This document shows positions 45,155 through 54,805 of a stretch of DNA of 64,000 nucleotides, one piece after another. Made by a program: the position numbers and the translations under genes. How positions within the stretch are numbered: the first letter of the stretch is position 1; each line of letters opens with the position of its first letter. The notes beneath the pieces are model-generated. The model ran no database searches. It was given only the letters and a program-made list of their open reading frames with translations, and had not been told where the DNA came from. This DNA comes from Spirochaetales bacterium Spiro_12 (lineage in GTDB: Bacteria; Spirochaetota; Spirochaetia; Treponematales; Rectinemataceae): positions 30,030 through 94,029 of the forward strand of contig LVBN01000065.1 of the NCBI GenBank assembly GCA_001603165.1, in the 5' to 3' direction.

Positions 45155-45246
45155 GATCCACCGAATCGTATAACTCGTCGGCGCTTTGCGCAAGGAGGAG
45201 ATTCCTGCCCGGCTCATCAAGCGAACGTGGAATAGCTGTACATTGT

Positions 45247-45274
45247 TTGGCGTTTACACTAGTATGGCGATAAT
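45247..45274 (+). promoter_or_regulatory. Candidate promoter of the V-ATPase operon
   Basis: TTGGCG (45247-45252), 16-nt spacer, GATAAT (45269-45274). A leader of about 210 nt follows before the first start codon, with a possible CGCTCC/GGAGCG hairpin at about 45286-45312. No other element is recognised in this 337-bp region. Confidence 0.5.
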
Positions 45275-45491
45275 TTAATTCAAAACGCTCCGGACCGGGC
45301 TGAGGTGGAGCGTGGCCGAGGCCGAGGCGCCAAGGTCGACCCAGCAAGCCGACCCTTCTGATCTTGCCCGACTTCCCTCACCCATGCGAAAGCCCGATCG
45401 TCGCGATACTCTTCGCCGGGACGTATCGAACCTTGCCGTAGCCGCGCCTCGCCCATGTTCGACCCGCGGCCTATGGAGGAAGCGTCGACCT

Positions 45492-45815
45492 ATGCAAGAA
45501 GTTGTCGATTCCATTATCGCCGCCGAACAAGAAGCGAGAAACCGCCTTTCGGAAGCTTCGAGGAACGCTGAGGCGGTGAAGGTCAAGGCCGAGGCCGATT
45601 CGAGCGCCTTGATATCCCAAGCCAAGGAAAAAGCCGGGGCAGAATTGAAGCGTCGCGTGGAGCTCGCTCGCCGCCGGGCTGAAGGGGAATATCTTGAATC
45701 CCGCCAGACGGTGGAACGCGAGGCCGAAGCTTTATATGCGTCTTTGGAGCCGCTGGTGGTCGAATTAGCCAAGAAGGCGGCCCGCGCAGCGATGACGACG
45801 GAGCTGGAGCGATAG
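45492..45815 (+). CDS. V-type ATP synthase subunit G/H (peripheral stalk)
   Basis: 107 residues, almost entirely a charged heptad-like helix (EQEARNRLSEASRNAEAVKV and onward), as expected for the stalk subunit that pairs with subunit E. The ATG at 45492 has GGAGG 11 nt upstream. The frame is open back to 45312, but those 60 extra residues are Arg/Pro-rich with no coiled coil and are not accepted. First gene of the V-ATPase operon, 8 bp before subunit C. Confidence 0.8.
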   Translation: MQEVVDSIIAAEQEARNRLSEASRNAEAVKVKAEADSSALISQAKEKAGAELKRRVELARRRAEGEYLESRQTVEREAEALYASLEPLVVELAKKAARAAMTTELER

Positions 45816-45823
45816 GGAAGGCC

Positions 45824-46885
45824 ATGCCCAGCGCGCTTTCGGAATATGGATATATCAGCGCCAAACTCAAGGCGCGGATCAGCACCTTTCTCTCGGAGGA
45901 AACGCTCGAAAAGCTTGCCCGGTCGAAATCCCTCCAGGAAGCCTTTCTGCCTTTGCGGGGTACCTATCTCGAAATAGTGGAATCGCGTTACGCGGCGACC
46001 GGCGACCTCAAAGCCGTAGAAGCCGATCTGGATTCCATAGAGTTCGATGCCCATTCTTTTTCCGTGAGCCAGGTACCTGAACCGGCTTCATCCTTCATAC
46101 GGGCGAAGGCCAGGGAAGCCGAGATCGACCTGATCAAAGGGGCGTTGCGCCTGTGGTTCGACGCGCATGCCCGCGGCAGGGTGATCGACGATAGAACGGG
46201 ATATTTGTATAAAGGCAGGGCATTGGGATCTATCGATCTGGGCGATCTGGTTAACGCGCCCACCCCTGCCGATGCGGCGGCGGTCCTGACCGGATCCCCC
46301 TACGTCTCGCTGGTCTCCGAACTTCTTCCTCAGGCTGTGGCCTCGGGTTCGGTCTTCGAGATGGAATCCAGCCTCGACAGGGAGTATTTCGAAAACCTCT
46401 TTCATACCCTGGAGCTTCTTCCCCGCCGCGACAGGGCGGTGGCCGAGCGTTTCGTGGGAGTCGATGTGGATATCCACAACATCACCAATCTTATTCGTCT
46501 TCGCTCTTTCAATGGGATCGCCTCGGACAGGACCGGCCGATATCTCATAGACTTCGGGACGGCGATACCGGCCTTTGCGCTTTCCCGGGCCTACGATTCG
46601 GATGATCTCTCTGGCCTGGCCGCCGCGGTGCTGGGAGTTCGGGGAAAGGCGATGGAAGCCGGCTGGGACAGCAGGGACAACAAGGCCAGGCTTTCGTCCC
46701 TCGAGCGTATGCTCAGACGTATACGGGTTGCCGAGGCGAGGAAATGCCTGGCGGGGTATCCTTTTTCCATCGGTATAGTGCTTGCGTACCTTGCCTTGCT
46801 ATCGGAACAGCTCCGCGACGTCCGTACCATCTTGAACGCGAAGTATTTCGGACTTGCGGATGAAAGGCTCAGGAGCTTTCTATGA
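45824..46885 (+). CDS. atpC: V-type ATP synthase subunit C
   Basis: 353 residues, mostly helical, typical of the funnel-shaped subunit C/d that joins the central stalk to the K ring. It starts ALSEYGYISAKLKARISTFL and has the family's VDVDIHNITNLIRL segment near residue 215 and YPFSIGIVLAYLALLSEQLRDVRTI near the C-terminus. Its stop overlaps the start of subunit I (ATGA). Confidence 0.9.
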   Translation: MPSALSEYGYISAKLKARISTFLSEETLEKLARSKSLQEAFLPLRGTYLEIVESRYAATGDLKAVEADLDSIEFDAHSFSVSQVPEPASSFIRAKAREAEIDLIKGALRLWFDAHARGRVIDDRTGYLYKGRALGSIDLGDLVNAPTPADAAAVLTGSPYVSLVSELLPQAVASGSVFEMESSLDREYFENLFHTLELLPRRDRAVAERFVGVDVDIHNITNLIRLRSFNGIASDRTGRYLIDFGTAIPAFALSRAYDSDDLSGLAAAVLGVRGKAMEAGWDSRDNKARLSSLERMLRRIRVAEARKCLAGYPFSIGIVLAYLALLSEQLRDVRTILNAKYFGLADERLRSFL

Positions 46886-48927
46886 TGTTTACCGTGCCTA
46901 TGGAATTCCTAAGCGCAGCGATCCTGTCGAAGGACGCACAGGCGGTTTCCGATGAATTGCTCCGGATAGGCTCCCTGGATGCCGTGACGGTGAAGTCCGT
47001 ATCGGGGGTCGGGGAAAGGGCGCCTGTGTCGGGCTTTGGGGGCGCAGCCGGAGAATCGGTCGAGATAAGCAGAATCCAGGACCTCCGCCGCCGGGTGGAA
47101 GGCTTCCTGGTCTTGGCGAATCCGCCGATACAACCTTCGGATCCCGCCGACTTTTCATCCGAAACCCTCCCCGATCTGAATGCAATCGAGAAAGACCTGG
47201 GGAGCATCGCCTCGGAAGTCCAGAGCCTGAGAGAAGGGCAGAGGGATTTGCAGGATAAGCTTCTGAGGTTGGAGGAGCTTCGACGCCAGGCGGAAGCCCA
47301 GGGCCCCCGGGATAAGGGGCTGCGGCTGCCTTCCAGCGCTTCCTCGGTTCTCTCCTATAGGAGGGGGTCCGTGCCGGAGGAAAGTTACTCGCGCCTCGAG
47401 CGCGAACTGGGAGCCCTCGCGGCGGTGACTATTCCCGCCCAGCTTGCTTCCGGCGGACGTTTACCCCTGATGATCGTCACTATGAAGAGGGACGAAAGCC
47501 GAGTGCGGGCCCTGCTTTCCCGTTACGGCTGGAATGAAGGGCAGGAAGAGATTTCTTCCGCTGGCACTGGAAGCGAGGCATTGAAAGAGATAGATGCCCG
47601 TCGACAGCGCGTAAAAACCCAGCTCGAGGATAAGGCCTTGGAATTCGATGGTCTTTTCGCATCCCGGGGGAGAAAGCTCGCGGACATGTGGGCCTCCCTG
47701 CGGGCGGCGGAACTCTCCATGAAAATGCGATCGACCTTCGTCAGGACGGACAGCGTATCCCTCTTGTCGGGGTGGATCCCTGCGGCAGACAGGAGCCGGG
47801 TCGAGCAAGGCATACGAAAGGCCTGCGCGGGGCGTTGTCATATCGAGTGGCTGGCGGTGGGGCAGGCTGCGCCGGACGGCAGCGAACCTCCGGTGGAGAT
47901 AAAAAATTCCAAGGCCCTGGCACCATTCAAAACCTTGGTCACCAATTTCGGTGTTCCGCGTTACGGGACGGTCGACCCCACAGGCTTCGTCGCCGTTGCT
48001 TACCTGTCGATGTTCGGCCTGATGTTCGGCGACGCGGGCCACGGACTGGTTCTCCTGTTCGCGGGCGCTTTCCTGCTGGCCAGATCCAAGCGCCGTCGCT
48101 CGGGCGATACCTTGGCCAGGTTGATCCTTTATTGCGGAGGGGCGGCCATAGTCGCGGGGCTTTTGTTCGGATCGGTTTTCGGCAGACCTATAGTGCCGGC
48201 GCTCTGGTTCGATTATCACGGCGTGGTGAACGGGGAGCCCCGTTCCGGCGGGTCCGTGCGGGATATCTATGATATTCTCGGCATCACGATCAAGTTCGGC
48301 ATGGTGGTGCTGATATGTGGCTTTGTCATAAACTGGGTTAATCTCTTCAAGGCCCGCCGATGGAAGACGCTTTTGTTCGACAAGGCCGGCCTGGCGGGGG
48401 GGTGGATTTACCTGGCCGGGGCGTGGGCGGCCTTTTATTTCGTCGGGCACGCGTACAAGGCGTTGCCGCCGGCGGGCTTGTTGTTGCCGCTTCTCGGCGT
48501 TCCGACGATTCTGCTGGGCCTCAAGGAACCGATGGAGTACATGGAAAAGAGAAAGCGGGGGGAAGCGGGACCCATGACTCTTGGGACGATTATGGGCTTT
48601 GCGATGGAATGGCTGGTGGGAACGCTGGAAGTATATTCGGGCTATCTGGCCAATACGCTGTCCTTCATGCGGGTGGCCGGCCTGGGTATCGCCCATGTGA
48701 GCTTGATGACCGCTTTTTCCCAAATCGCCGCGATGGCGAGTCCCCCGGGGGGGGTGTCGGTTGCGGGCTTTCTCATTCTCGTTTTGGGGAACGCCCTGGT
48801 AATCGCCCTGGAAGGCCTGTCGGCGGGCATCCAGGCCTTGCGACTCAACTATTACGAATTTTTCTCCAGGTATTTCAACGGAACAGGTCGGGCGTACAAG
48901 CCGATCTCCTTCAGGAGCGCCGAATGA
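46882..48927 (+). CDS. atpI: V-type ATP synthase subunit I
   Basis: 681 residues. The N-terminal cytoplasmic half (about 1-340) has coiled-coil stretches; the C-terminal half carries seven or eight helices. Membrane-domain hallmarks are MFGLMFGDAGHGLVLL (about 378-393), the EVYSGYLANTLSFMRVAGLG channel segment with the essential Arg, and EGLSAGIQALRLNYYEFFSRY at the end. It forms the static half-channel and stator for ion flow. Start overlaps subunit C. Confidence 0.94.
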   Translation: MMFTVPMEFLSAAILSKDAQAVSDELLRIGSLDAVTVKSVSGVGERAPVSGFGGAAGESVEISRIQDLRRRVEGFLVLANPPIQPSDPADFSSETLPDLNAIEKDLGSIASEVQSLREGQRDLQDKLLRLEELRRQAEAQGPRDKGLRLPSSASSVLSYRRGSVPEESYSRLERELGALAAVTIPAQLASGGRLPLMIVTMKRDESRVRALLSRYGWNEGQEEISSAGTGSEALKEIDARRQRVKTQLEDKALEFDGLFASRGRKLADMWASLRAAELSMKMRSTFVRTDSVSLLSGWIPAADRSRVEQGIRKACAGRCHIEWLAVGQAAPDGSEPPVEIKNSKALAPFKTLVTNFGVPRYGTVDPTGFVAVAYLSMFGLMFGDAGHGLVLLFAGAFLLARSKRRRSGDTLARLILYCGGAAIVAGLLFGSVFGRPIVPALWFDYHGVVNGEPRSGGSVRDIYDILGITIKFGMVVLICGFVINWVNLFKARRWKTLLFDKAGLAGGWIYLAGAWAAFYFVGHAYKALPPAGLLLPLLGVPTILLGLKEPMEYMEKRKRGEAGPMTLGTIMGFAMEWLVGTLEVYSGYLANTLSFMRVAGLGIAHVSLMTAFSQIAAMASPPGGVSVAGFLILVLGNALVIALEGLSAGIQALRLNYYEFFSRYFNGTGRAYKPISFRSAE

Positions 48928-48973
48928 AGTACGGGGCGCCGCGTGAAAGGTTATCATGGGAGAGGAGTATCAT

Positions 48974-49396
48974 ATGAGCGAAAAACGTGCGTTCAAGGCT
49001 CGGGCGATGAGCATCGGGTCCCTTACGATTCTGTTGGGAGTCGCGCTGGCGCTGGCGACGGTGGGGAACGTCTTCGGACAGAGCGCCGATCAGGGCCTGG
49101 ACCAACAGGCCGCGAACCAGACGGTTCTGCCGCAGGGGGGCGCCGAGGCGGCGTCCGCGGCGCAGGTCTCGGCCAGGTCCGAGGTCCAGAAGTACGGACT
49201 GATCGCCGCGGCCGCCGCCTTCGGCCTGGGCGCCATCGGCGCCGGCATCGCCATCGGCAACGTGGGCTCGGCGGCCATGGGCGCGATAGGCGAAAAGCCC
49301 GAGATCGCCAGCCAGGCCCTGATATTCGTCGCCCTGGCGGAAGGCCTGGTGGTATTCGGTTTCATTACCGCCCTCATGATTCTGGGCAAGGTATAG
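48974..49396 (+). CDS. atpK: V-type ATP synthase subunit K (proteolipid c ring)
   Basis: 140 residues. An N-terminal hydrophobic, signal-like stretch (about 14-36) and a Gln/Ala-rich linker (about 37-72) precede one two-helix hairpin: AAAAAFGLGAIGAGIAIGNV and FVALAEGLVVFGFITALMI. Glu123 in LAEGL is the ion-carrying carboxylate. Most V-type c subunits are four-helix; the two-helix form with a cleavable leader is known in Thermus. Ser, Thr or Gln ligands typical of Na+ rings are not evident around Glu123, which favours H+ (inference). GAGGAG precedes the ATG at 48974. Confidence 0.9.
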   Translation: MSEKRAFKARAMSIGSLTILLGVALALATVGNVFGQSADQGLDQQAANQTVLPQGGAEAASAAQVSARSEVQKYGLIAAAAAFGLGAIGAGIAIGNVGSAAMGAIGEKPEIASQALIFVALAEGLVVFGFITALMILGKV

Positions 49397-49408
49397 GAAT
49401 CCGCCGGG

Positions 49409-49714
49409 ATGGTTTATTTCGCCATAGGCGACGAGGATACGGTTCTGGGCTTCGGAATGGCGGGAGTCGCCGGAAGGATCGCGAAAAACGCCGACGATGC
49501 CCAGGCCGCCCTGCGGGAAGCCCTGTCCGCTCCGGATGTCGGAGTCATCATCATGACCGAGCATTGCGCCGACCTCATACGATCCGAGGTCGATGAGTAC
49601 ATGTTTTCGGTACGCTTTCCCCTGATCGTGGAAATCCCGGACAGAACCGGCTCGGCTCCGGGGCGTCCGGGAATACGCGAGCTGGCTAACGCCGCGATAG
49701 GGATATCGGTATGA
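49409..49714 (+). CDS. atpF: V-type ATP synthase subunit F
   Basis: 101 residues, standard size. FAIGDEDTVLGFGMAGV at the start and DVGVIIMTEHCADLIR in the middle are the family signature; the end binds subunit D as part of the central stalk. It sits 12 bp after subunit K and overlaps subunit E by 4 nt. Confidence 0.92.
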   Translation: MVYFAIGDEDTVLGFGMAGVAGRIAKNADDAQAALREALSAPDVGVIIMTEHCADLIRSEVDEYMFSVRFPLIVEIPDRTGSAPGRPGIRELANAAIGISV

Positions 49715-50412
49715 ATAAAAAGACGAACGTGCCCGCCCCGGAGCCGGATCTGAGCCTGCTCCTGGAGGGCATTCGGGCCGATGCCGAGGCCAAGATAAAA
49801 ACCGTCGAATCCCAGGCGGCGGAGTATGCTTCGGCGAAGCTTCGAAAAGCTGCGGAAAAGGCGGCGGCCATCGAGGCGGAAGCCGCGCAGACAGCCTCCG
49901 TCCGCGAATCGTCCATAAAGGCTGCCTATGAGACGCGCCTGAGGACCGAGACGAGGAAGCTCGAACTTGAGTCGGAGGAGCGCTTCATGCGCCGCGTCCT
50001 GGATCTGGCCGCCGCCGAGTACGCGAAAGCCCTGGACGGTCCCGAATATGGGGATCGGGTATTCGCCTGGGCCTGCGAGGCGGCGATCGGGATCGGCGGC
50101 TCCGAGGCCGAGATAAGGACCTCTGAGGCTGAGGCAAGATATTTGAATGCCGAGTTTTTGGCCCGGGTCGAGCAAGGCGTGTTCGAGCTTGCCGGACGGT
50201 CGATACATCTTAGTCTGTCGAAGAAGCCGTTTTTGGATCGCCAGGGGCTTCTGCTGGAGTCGGAGGGTGGAAGGCTGTGCTACGACAACAGCGCTCCGGC
50301 CCGCCTCGCCAGGGCCGAGGGCGCCATGCGGGGGCTCATCCGGGCGACCCTCGAATCGGCCAGATCCGATTCCCCTGACGATTTTCCTGACCAAGGGACG
50401 GGACAGTCATGA
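49711..50412 (+). CDS. atpE: V-type ATP synthase subunit E (peripheral stalk)
   Basis: 233 residues. The long N-terminal helix (about 15-110) is Ala, Glu and Lys/Arg rich (EGIRADAEAKIKTVESQAAE) and pairs with subunit G/H; the C-terminal globular part (about 115-220) attaches to the A3B3 head. It overlaps subunits F and A by ATGA, so translation is coupled. Sequence conservation in this family is low, so assignment rests on architecture and position. Confidence 0.87.
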   Translation: MNKKTNVPAPEPDLSLLLEGIRADAEAKIKTVESQAAEYASAKLRKAAEKAAAIEAEAAQTASVRESSIKAAYETRLRTETRKLELESEERFMRRVLDLAAAEYAKALDGPEYGDRVFAWACEAAIGIGGSEAEIRTSEAEARYLNAEFLARVEQGVFELAGRSIHLSLSKKPFLDRQGLLLESEGGRLCYDNSAPARLARAEGAMRGLIRATLESARSDSPDDFPDQGTGQS

Positions 50413-52178
50413 ACGAACGCATAATCGGCAGGGTACGGAGGGTGAACGGCCCCGTGATCATCCTGAGGGGCGTGCGCGACGCGCGCATGCTTGAGCTTGT
50501 CCATGTGGGGAACGGTCTTTTGGTGGGCGAGGTGATCAAGCTTGAAGGCGAGGAAGCCCTGGTGCAGGTCTACGAGGATACCACCGGCCTCGCCCCCGGA
50601 GAACCCGCCTACGGAAGCGGCATGCCCTTGTCGCTGGAATTGGGGCCCGGCCTGCTGGGATCCATTTACGACGGCATACAGAGACCACTGGACGAGCTTT
50701 TGAAACGCACCGGAACCTTCATAGGAAGAGGGGTGTCGGCCAACGCGCTGGACAGGTCCAGACGCTGGGGCTTCGTCCCTTCTGCCGCGAAGGGAAGCCT
50801 GCTTGCCGCCGGCGCGGTGCTGGGCCGCGTACAGGAAACCTCCAGGATCGAACACAGGATTTGCCTGCCCCCCGGGACTTCCGGAAAATTGATTTCCATA
50901 GCGCCCGAGGGCGAATACGGGGTCGACGAAGTCGTCGCCGTCATCGATACGGGCCAGGAGCGGCGGGAACTGACCATGGTGCAGCGCTGGCCGATCAGGG
51001 TGCCCAGGCCGGCGCGGTCCAGGCGTCCTCCTTCGATCCCTTTGGTGACCGGCCAGCGGGTTATCGATACCCTATTTCCCCTGGCCAAGGGAGGTACGGT
51101 GGCCATTCCCGGAGGCTTCGGCACCGGCAAGACCATGACCCAGCACGCCATAGCCAAGTGGTGTGACGCCGACATAATCGTCTACATCGGCTGCGGCGAG
51201 CGGGGCAACGAAATGACCGACGTCCTCACCGAATTTCCCCACCTGGTGGATCCTCGGACAGGCAAGAGTCTCATGGAGCGTACCGTCCTTATCGCCAACA
51301 CCTCCAACATGCCGGTTTCCGCCCGGGAGGCCAGCGTCTACACCGGGGTGACTATCGCGGAGTACTTCAGGGACCAGGGCTACCATGTGGCGGTGATGGC
51401 CGACTCCACCTCCCGTTGGGCCGAGGCCCTGAGGGAACTCTCGGGGCGGATGGAGGAAATGCCCGCCGAGGAGGGCTTCCCCGCCTACCTCCCCACCCGG
51501 ATCGCCGAATTCTACGAGCGGGCGGGCTATATGGATACGCTTTCGGGCTCCGAGGGCTCGATGTCGATAATAGGGGCGGTGAGCCCCCCTGGCGGCGATT
51601 TTTCCGAGCCGGTCACCCAGCATACCAAGCGATTCGTCCGCTGCTTTTGGGGCCTGGACCGCAACCTCGCCAACGCCCGGCACTATCCGGCCATATCCTG
51701 GCTGGACAGCTACAGCGAATATTTGGAGGACGTGAGCTCCTGGTGGACCGACCTGGCCGGGGAAGGCTGGGCCAGGGACCGCAAGGAAATCGTGGAGTTG
51801 CTCAGAAGGGAGACAAGGCTGCTCCAGGTCGTGAAGCTGGTGGGCCCCGACGCCCTGCCGGACAGCCAGCGCTTCGTCATCGAAGTCTGCGGCTTGTTCA
51901 AGAACGCCTTTCTCCAGCAAAACGCCTTCGATGAGGTGGACCGTTTCTCCTCGCCGCTGAAGCAATACAAAATGTTGTCCCTGATTCTCGCCTATTGGCG
52001 CCGGGGCGCCGGGGCTATCAAGCGGGGCGTTTCCCTGGGAGAGCTGAAGAAGATCGCGGTGCTTCAGGACATCGTCAAAATGAAATTCACGATAAAAGAT
52101 GACGACGAAGAAGCCTTCGCGAAGTTGGCGGCGGCCCTGGACCGCGCCGTGGACAGATTGGAGTCGGCCTATGCCTGA
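50409..52178 (+). CDS. atpA: V-type ATP synthase catalytic subunit A
   Basis: 589 residues. The N-terminal barrel starts [14 protein letters not shown], followed by the non-homologous bulge (about 110-190). The P-loop [11 protein letters not shown] is near residue 236, the catalytic Glu region GCGERGNEM near 262 and the signature [23 protein letters not shown] (positions about 51406-51474) follows. It hydrolyses or makes ATP. It overlaps subunit E by 4 nt and subunit B by 8 nt. Confidence 0.97.
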   Translation: MNERIIGRVRRVNGPVIILRGVRDARMLELVHVGNGLLVGEVIKLEGEEALVQVYEDTTGLAPGEPAYGSGMPLSLELGPGLLGSIYDGIQRPLDELLKRTGTFIGRGVSANALDRSRRWGFVPSAAKGSLLAAGAVLGRVQETSRIEHRICLPPGTSGKLISIAPEGEYGVDEVVAVIDTGQERRELTMVQRWPIRVPRPARSRRPPSIPLVTGQRVIDTLFPLAKGGTVAIPGGFGTGKTMTQHAIAKWCDADIIVYIGCGERGNEMTDVLTEFPHLVDPRTGKSLMERTVLIANTSNMPVSAREASVYTGVTIAEYFRDQGYHVAVMADSTSRWAEALRELSGRMEEMPAEEGFPAYLPTRIAEFYERAGYMDTLSGSEGSMSIIGAVSPPGGDFSEPVTQHTKRFVRCFWGLDRNLANARHYPAISWLDSYSEYLEDVSSWWTDLAGEGWARDRKEIVELLRRETRLLQVVKLVGPDALPDSQRFVIEVCGLFKNAFLQQNAFDEVDRFSSPLKQYKMLSLILAYWRRGAGAIKRGVSLGELKKIAVLQDIVKMKFTIKDDDEEAFAKLAAALDRAVDRLESAYA

Positions 52179-53598
52179 GTTGAAACTTGGACCGGATACC
52201 GAGCGTCGGCTGGCGGCGGCCCGCGAATATAGGGGATTGGCCCGCATCGAGGGCCCCCTGATCTTCGTCAGGAAGACCCATCCCGTCGGGTACCGCGAGC
52301 TTGTGGAGTGCGTGGATTCCAGCGGCAGCCCGCGGCTGGGAATGGTGATGGACAGCTCGGACGATCTGGTGGTGGCCCAGATTTTCGAAGGCACCCAAAA
52401 CCTGACCATGCCGGATACCACGGTGCGTTTTACCGGCAAGCCCCTGTCCTTGGGCGTGTCGACGGCCATGCTCGGCCGGGTATTCGATGGTCTGGGACGG
52501 CCTATCGACTCAGGCCCCCCTCCCAAGGCGGAACGGGAGGTCGATGTCAACGGCAGACCCATCAACCCCACGGCTCGGGAGTATCCCAGGGACTTCATCC
52601 AGACTGGGATTTCGGCGATCGACGGCATGAACACCCTCATACGGGGCCAGAAGCTGCCCATATTCTCGGGAAACGGCCTTCCGCACAACGAACTCGCCGC
52701 CCAGATCGCCCGCCAGGCCAAGATCCGGGGCGGCAAGACCGATTTCGCCGTGGTTTTCGCCGCCATGGGGGTCAAGCACGACGTCGCCAGGTTTTTCATC
52801 CGCTCCTTCGAGGAAACCGGGAGTTCGGACAATGTGGCCCTCTTTCTCTCCCTGGCCGACGATCCGTCCATAGAGAGGATCGTGACGCCCAGGGTCGCCC
52901 TCAGCTTGGCGGAGTTTTTGGCGTACGAGAAGGGAATGCATGTCCTGGTCATTCTCACCGACATGGCCAACTACTGCGAGTCCCTGCGGGAGATTTCGAC
53001 CATCCGCGGGGAGATCCCCTCCCGAAAGGGATATCCGGGCTACCTGTACTCCGACCTCGCCGAAATCTACGAGCGCTCGGGCATGATCAAGGGCCTGCCG
53101 GGCTCGATAACCCAGCTGCCCATACTGACCATGCCGAACGACGACATCTCCCACCCCATTCCCGACCTGACAGGGTATATAACCGAAGGCCAGATAGTCT
53201 TCGAACGGGACTTAGGCGGCAGGGGAATATATCCCCCGGTCGCCGGCCTGCCCTCGCTCTCGAGGCTCATGAAGGACGGAATAGGAAAAGGCATGACCAG
53301 GGAGGATCATCCCCATCTGGCCAGCCAGCTTTTCGCCGCCTATAGTTACGTAAAGGACGTGCGGAACCTCGCCTCCGTCATCGGCGAGGAGGAACTCAGC
53401 CCCCTGGATAAAAAGTACATCGCTTTCGGCGAGTTCTTCGAAACCCGCTTCATCAACCAATCCCCGGACGAAGACAGATCCATGGAGCGGACCCTCGACC
53501 TGGGCTGGGAGGCTTTAAGGAGATTGCCAGCCGAGGAGCTCCACAGGGTGACGGACGAGGAGCTGGATACCTGGTACGGCGCGGAGGTCGGCGGATGA
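52171..53598 (+). CDS. atpB: V-type ATP synthase regulatory subunit B
   Basis: 475 residues. It has no intact P-loop, as expected for the non-catalytic B subunit; [19 protein letters not shown] near residue 170 is the B-type substitute. [17 protein letters not shown] and [17 protein letters not shown] are the conserved C-terminal blocks. The ATG at 52171 has GGAG 7 nt upstream; the frame to 52099 is inside subunit A. It overlaps subunit D by ATGA. Confidence 0.97.
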   Translation: MPELKLGPDTERRLAAAREYRGLARIEGPLIFVRKTHPVGYRELVECVDSSGSPRLGMVMDSSDDLVVAQIFEGTQNLTMPDTTVRFTGKPLSLGVSTAMLGRVFDGLGRPIDSGPPPKAEREVDVNGRPINPTAREYPRDFIQTGISAIDGMNTLIRGQKLPIFSGNGLPHNELAAQIARQAKIRGGKTDFAVVFAAMGVKHDVARFFIRSFEETGSSDNVALFLSLADDPSIERIVTPRVALSLAEFLAYEKGMHVLVILTDMANYCESLREISTIRGEIPSRKGYPGYLYSDLAEIYERSGMIKGLPGSITQLPILTMPNDDISHPIPDLTGYITEGQIVFERDLGGRGIYPPVAGLPSLSRLMKDGIGKGMTREDHPHLASQLFAAYSYVKDVRNLASVIGEEELSPLDKKYIAFGEFFETRFINQSPDEDRSMERTLDLGWEALRRLPAEELHRVTDEELDTWYGAEVGG

Positions 53599-54224
53599 GG
53601 AACCTGGCGCCCACCAAGACCAATTTGCTCAAACTGAAAGAAGAATTGTCCTTCGCCGAATTGGGCAAGGATCTGCTCGACCAAAAGCGGGGTATTCTGG
53701 TCACCGAGCTCCTGGCGCTGGTGGATCAGGCGGTATCCTATGAGAAGAGCGTCAAGGAAGCCCTGGCCAAAGCTTTCGAAACCCTGGAGGACGCGGTGCT
53801 GGCCATCGGCAAGCTGCAGGTTCTCTCGCTCTCCGGCGCGGTGAACATGGACGCCTCGATTCAGCTCGGCCAGCGGAAGGTAATGGGGGTGTCCCTGCCG
53901 GTGGTGGAGACCACATTTACCGACAGGGCTCCGTATTTCAGCGCCCTGGGTGCCGATTTCCGGGTCGACCTGGCGGTGAAAGGCTTCAGGGAAGCCCTCG
54001 GCCTCATGGGCCGTTTCGCGGAGCTCAAGGTGTCGATCACCCGGCTGGCGACGGAAACCCACAAAACCATCCGCAAGGTCAACGCTCTCGAAAAGATCGC
54101 CATCCCCGAGCTGGAGGAGACGATTTCCCATATCGCCGGCAGACTGGAAGAGAGCGAACGGGATATATTCGTACTTATGAAAAGGGTGAAGGATCGACTG
54201 GCCGCGGCCGAAACGGAGGCGTAA
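53595..54224 (+). CDS. atpD: V-type ATP synthase subunit D (central rotor stalk)
   Basis: 209 residues, two long helices flanking a short middle part. It begins [20 protein letters not shown], with [14 protein letters not shown] near 30, and the C-terminal helix contains [20 protein letters not shown], the family's best-conserved block. It forms the rotor with subunit F. It overlaps subunit B and ends the V-ATPase set, 5 bp before the stress-protein gene. Confidence 0.95.
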   Translation: MRNLAPTKTNLLKLKEELSFAELGKDLLDQKRGILVTELLALVDQAVSYEKSVKEALAKAFETLEDAVLAIGKLQVLSLSGAVNMDASIQLGQRKVMGVSLPVVETTFTDRAPYFSALGADFRVDLAVKGFREALGLMGRFAELKVSITRLATETHKTIRKVNALEKIAIPELEETISHIAGRLEESERDIFVLMKRVKDRLAAAETEA

Positions 54225-54229
54225 GTTCG

Positions 54230-54715
54230 ATGACTAAACCGGTTGAACGAATCATGGTGTACCTCGACGGGTCGGAGGGTTCCATTCTGGCGATGCGGCT
54301 GGCGGTGGTGCTTGCGGATTTCATGGGCGCCGAGCTTTATGCCCTTTCCATCGTTAACACCAGGGCGCTTTCGGATCTCGTCCAGTCCCATATCTTCCTC
54401 GAGGCGGAACGGGAGGAGTACCGAAAGGAGCTTTTTGACGACGGCGCCCGCTATCTCAACCATGCCGTGGAAATGGGCCGCAAAAAGAACATTTTCGTAA
54501 AAGGCGTCAACGTCAGCGGTTCGATCGCCATGGGAATAAAGGAGAAGGTGGACGAGTTGGGTATCGACCTTTTGGTCATGGGGCCTCCTCCCCGGATACG
54601 AAGCCGGAGGGACGCCCTGTTCGACGAGCTCGAATCCGCGATGCGGACCGTGGATTGCTCCGTTTTCATCGCTCGAAACGAAGAGCGCATTGAGAAACTG
54701 TACCGCGAATTGTAA
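54230..54715 (+). CDS. Universal stress protein (UspA) domain protein
   Basis: 161 residues. The Usp fold start RIMVYLDGSEGSILAMRLAV and the C-terminal ELGIDLLVMGPPP strand are clear. The ATP-binding motif G-x2-G-x9-G-(S/T) is not present after VMGPPPRIRSRRD, so nucleotide binding is doubtful. Only 5 bp separate it from subunit D, so it is probably co-transcribed with the ATPase. A regulatory link to the ATPase is inferred from position alone. Confidence 0.85.
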   Translation: MTKPVERIMVYLDGSEGSILAMRLAVVLADFMGAELYALSIVNTRALSDLVQSHIFLEAEREEYRKELFDDGARYLNHAVEMGRKKNIFVKGVNVSGSIAMGIKEKVDELGIDLLVMGPPPRIRSRRDALFDELESAMRTVDCSVFIARNEERIEKLYREL

Positions 54716-54735
54716 AAACGAGGCGGTCGGATACC

Positions 54736-54791
54736 CCGGCCTTGAAGTAAGCCCCAATGGGCTCTTGCGGACCGGAGGACAAGGCCGGTCC
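54736..54791 (+). promoter_or_regulatory. Competing hairpins upstream of the EIIA gene
   Basis: CCGGCCTTG (54736-54744) can pair with CAAGGCCGG (54780-54788), enclosing a small AGCCC/GGGCT hairpin. Alternatively GGACCGG (54769-54775) pairs with CCGGTCC (54785-54791), ending just before the AAGGTGG ribosome site. The two pairings share bases and are mutually exclusive. There is no U-tract. It may be an attenuator-like or translational switch. Confidence 0.45.
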
Positions 54792-54805
54792 GAAAGGTGG
54801 TGAAT

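Noticed and set aside
45312..45491. N-terminal extension of the first V-ATPase gene
   Set aside because: In frame, but Arg/Pro-rich, unlike the coiled-coil family, and the ribosome site favours the ATG at 45492.
51072..52970. A 632-residue minus-strand open frame opposite V-ATPase subunits A and B
   Set aside because: The plus strand encodes highly conserved ATPase subunits in full; long antisense frames are expected in GC-rich DNA.
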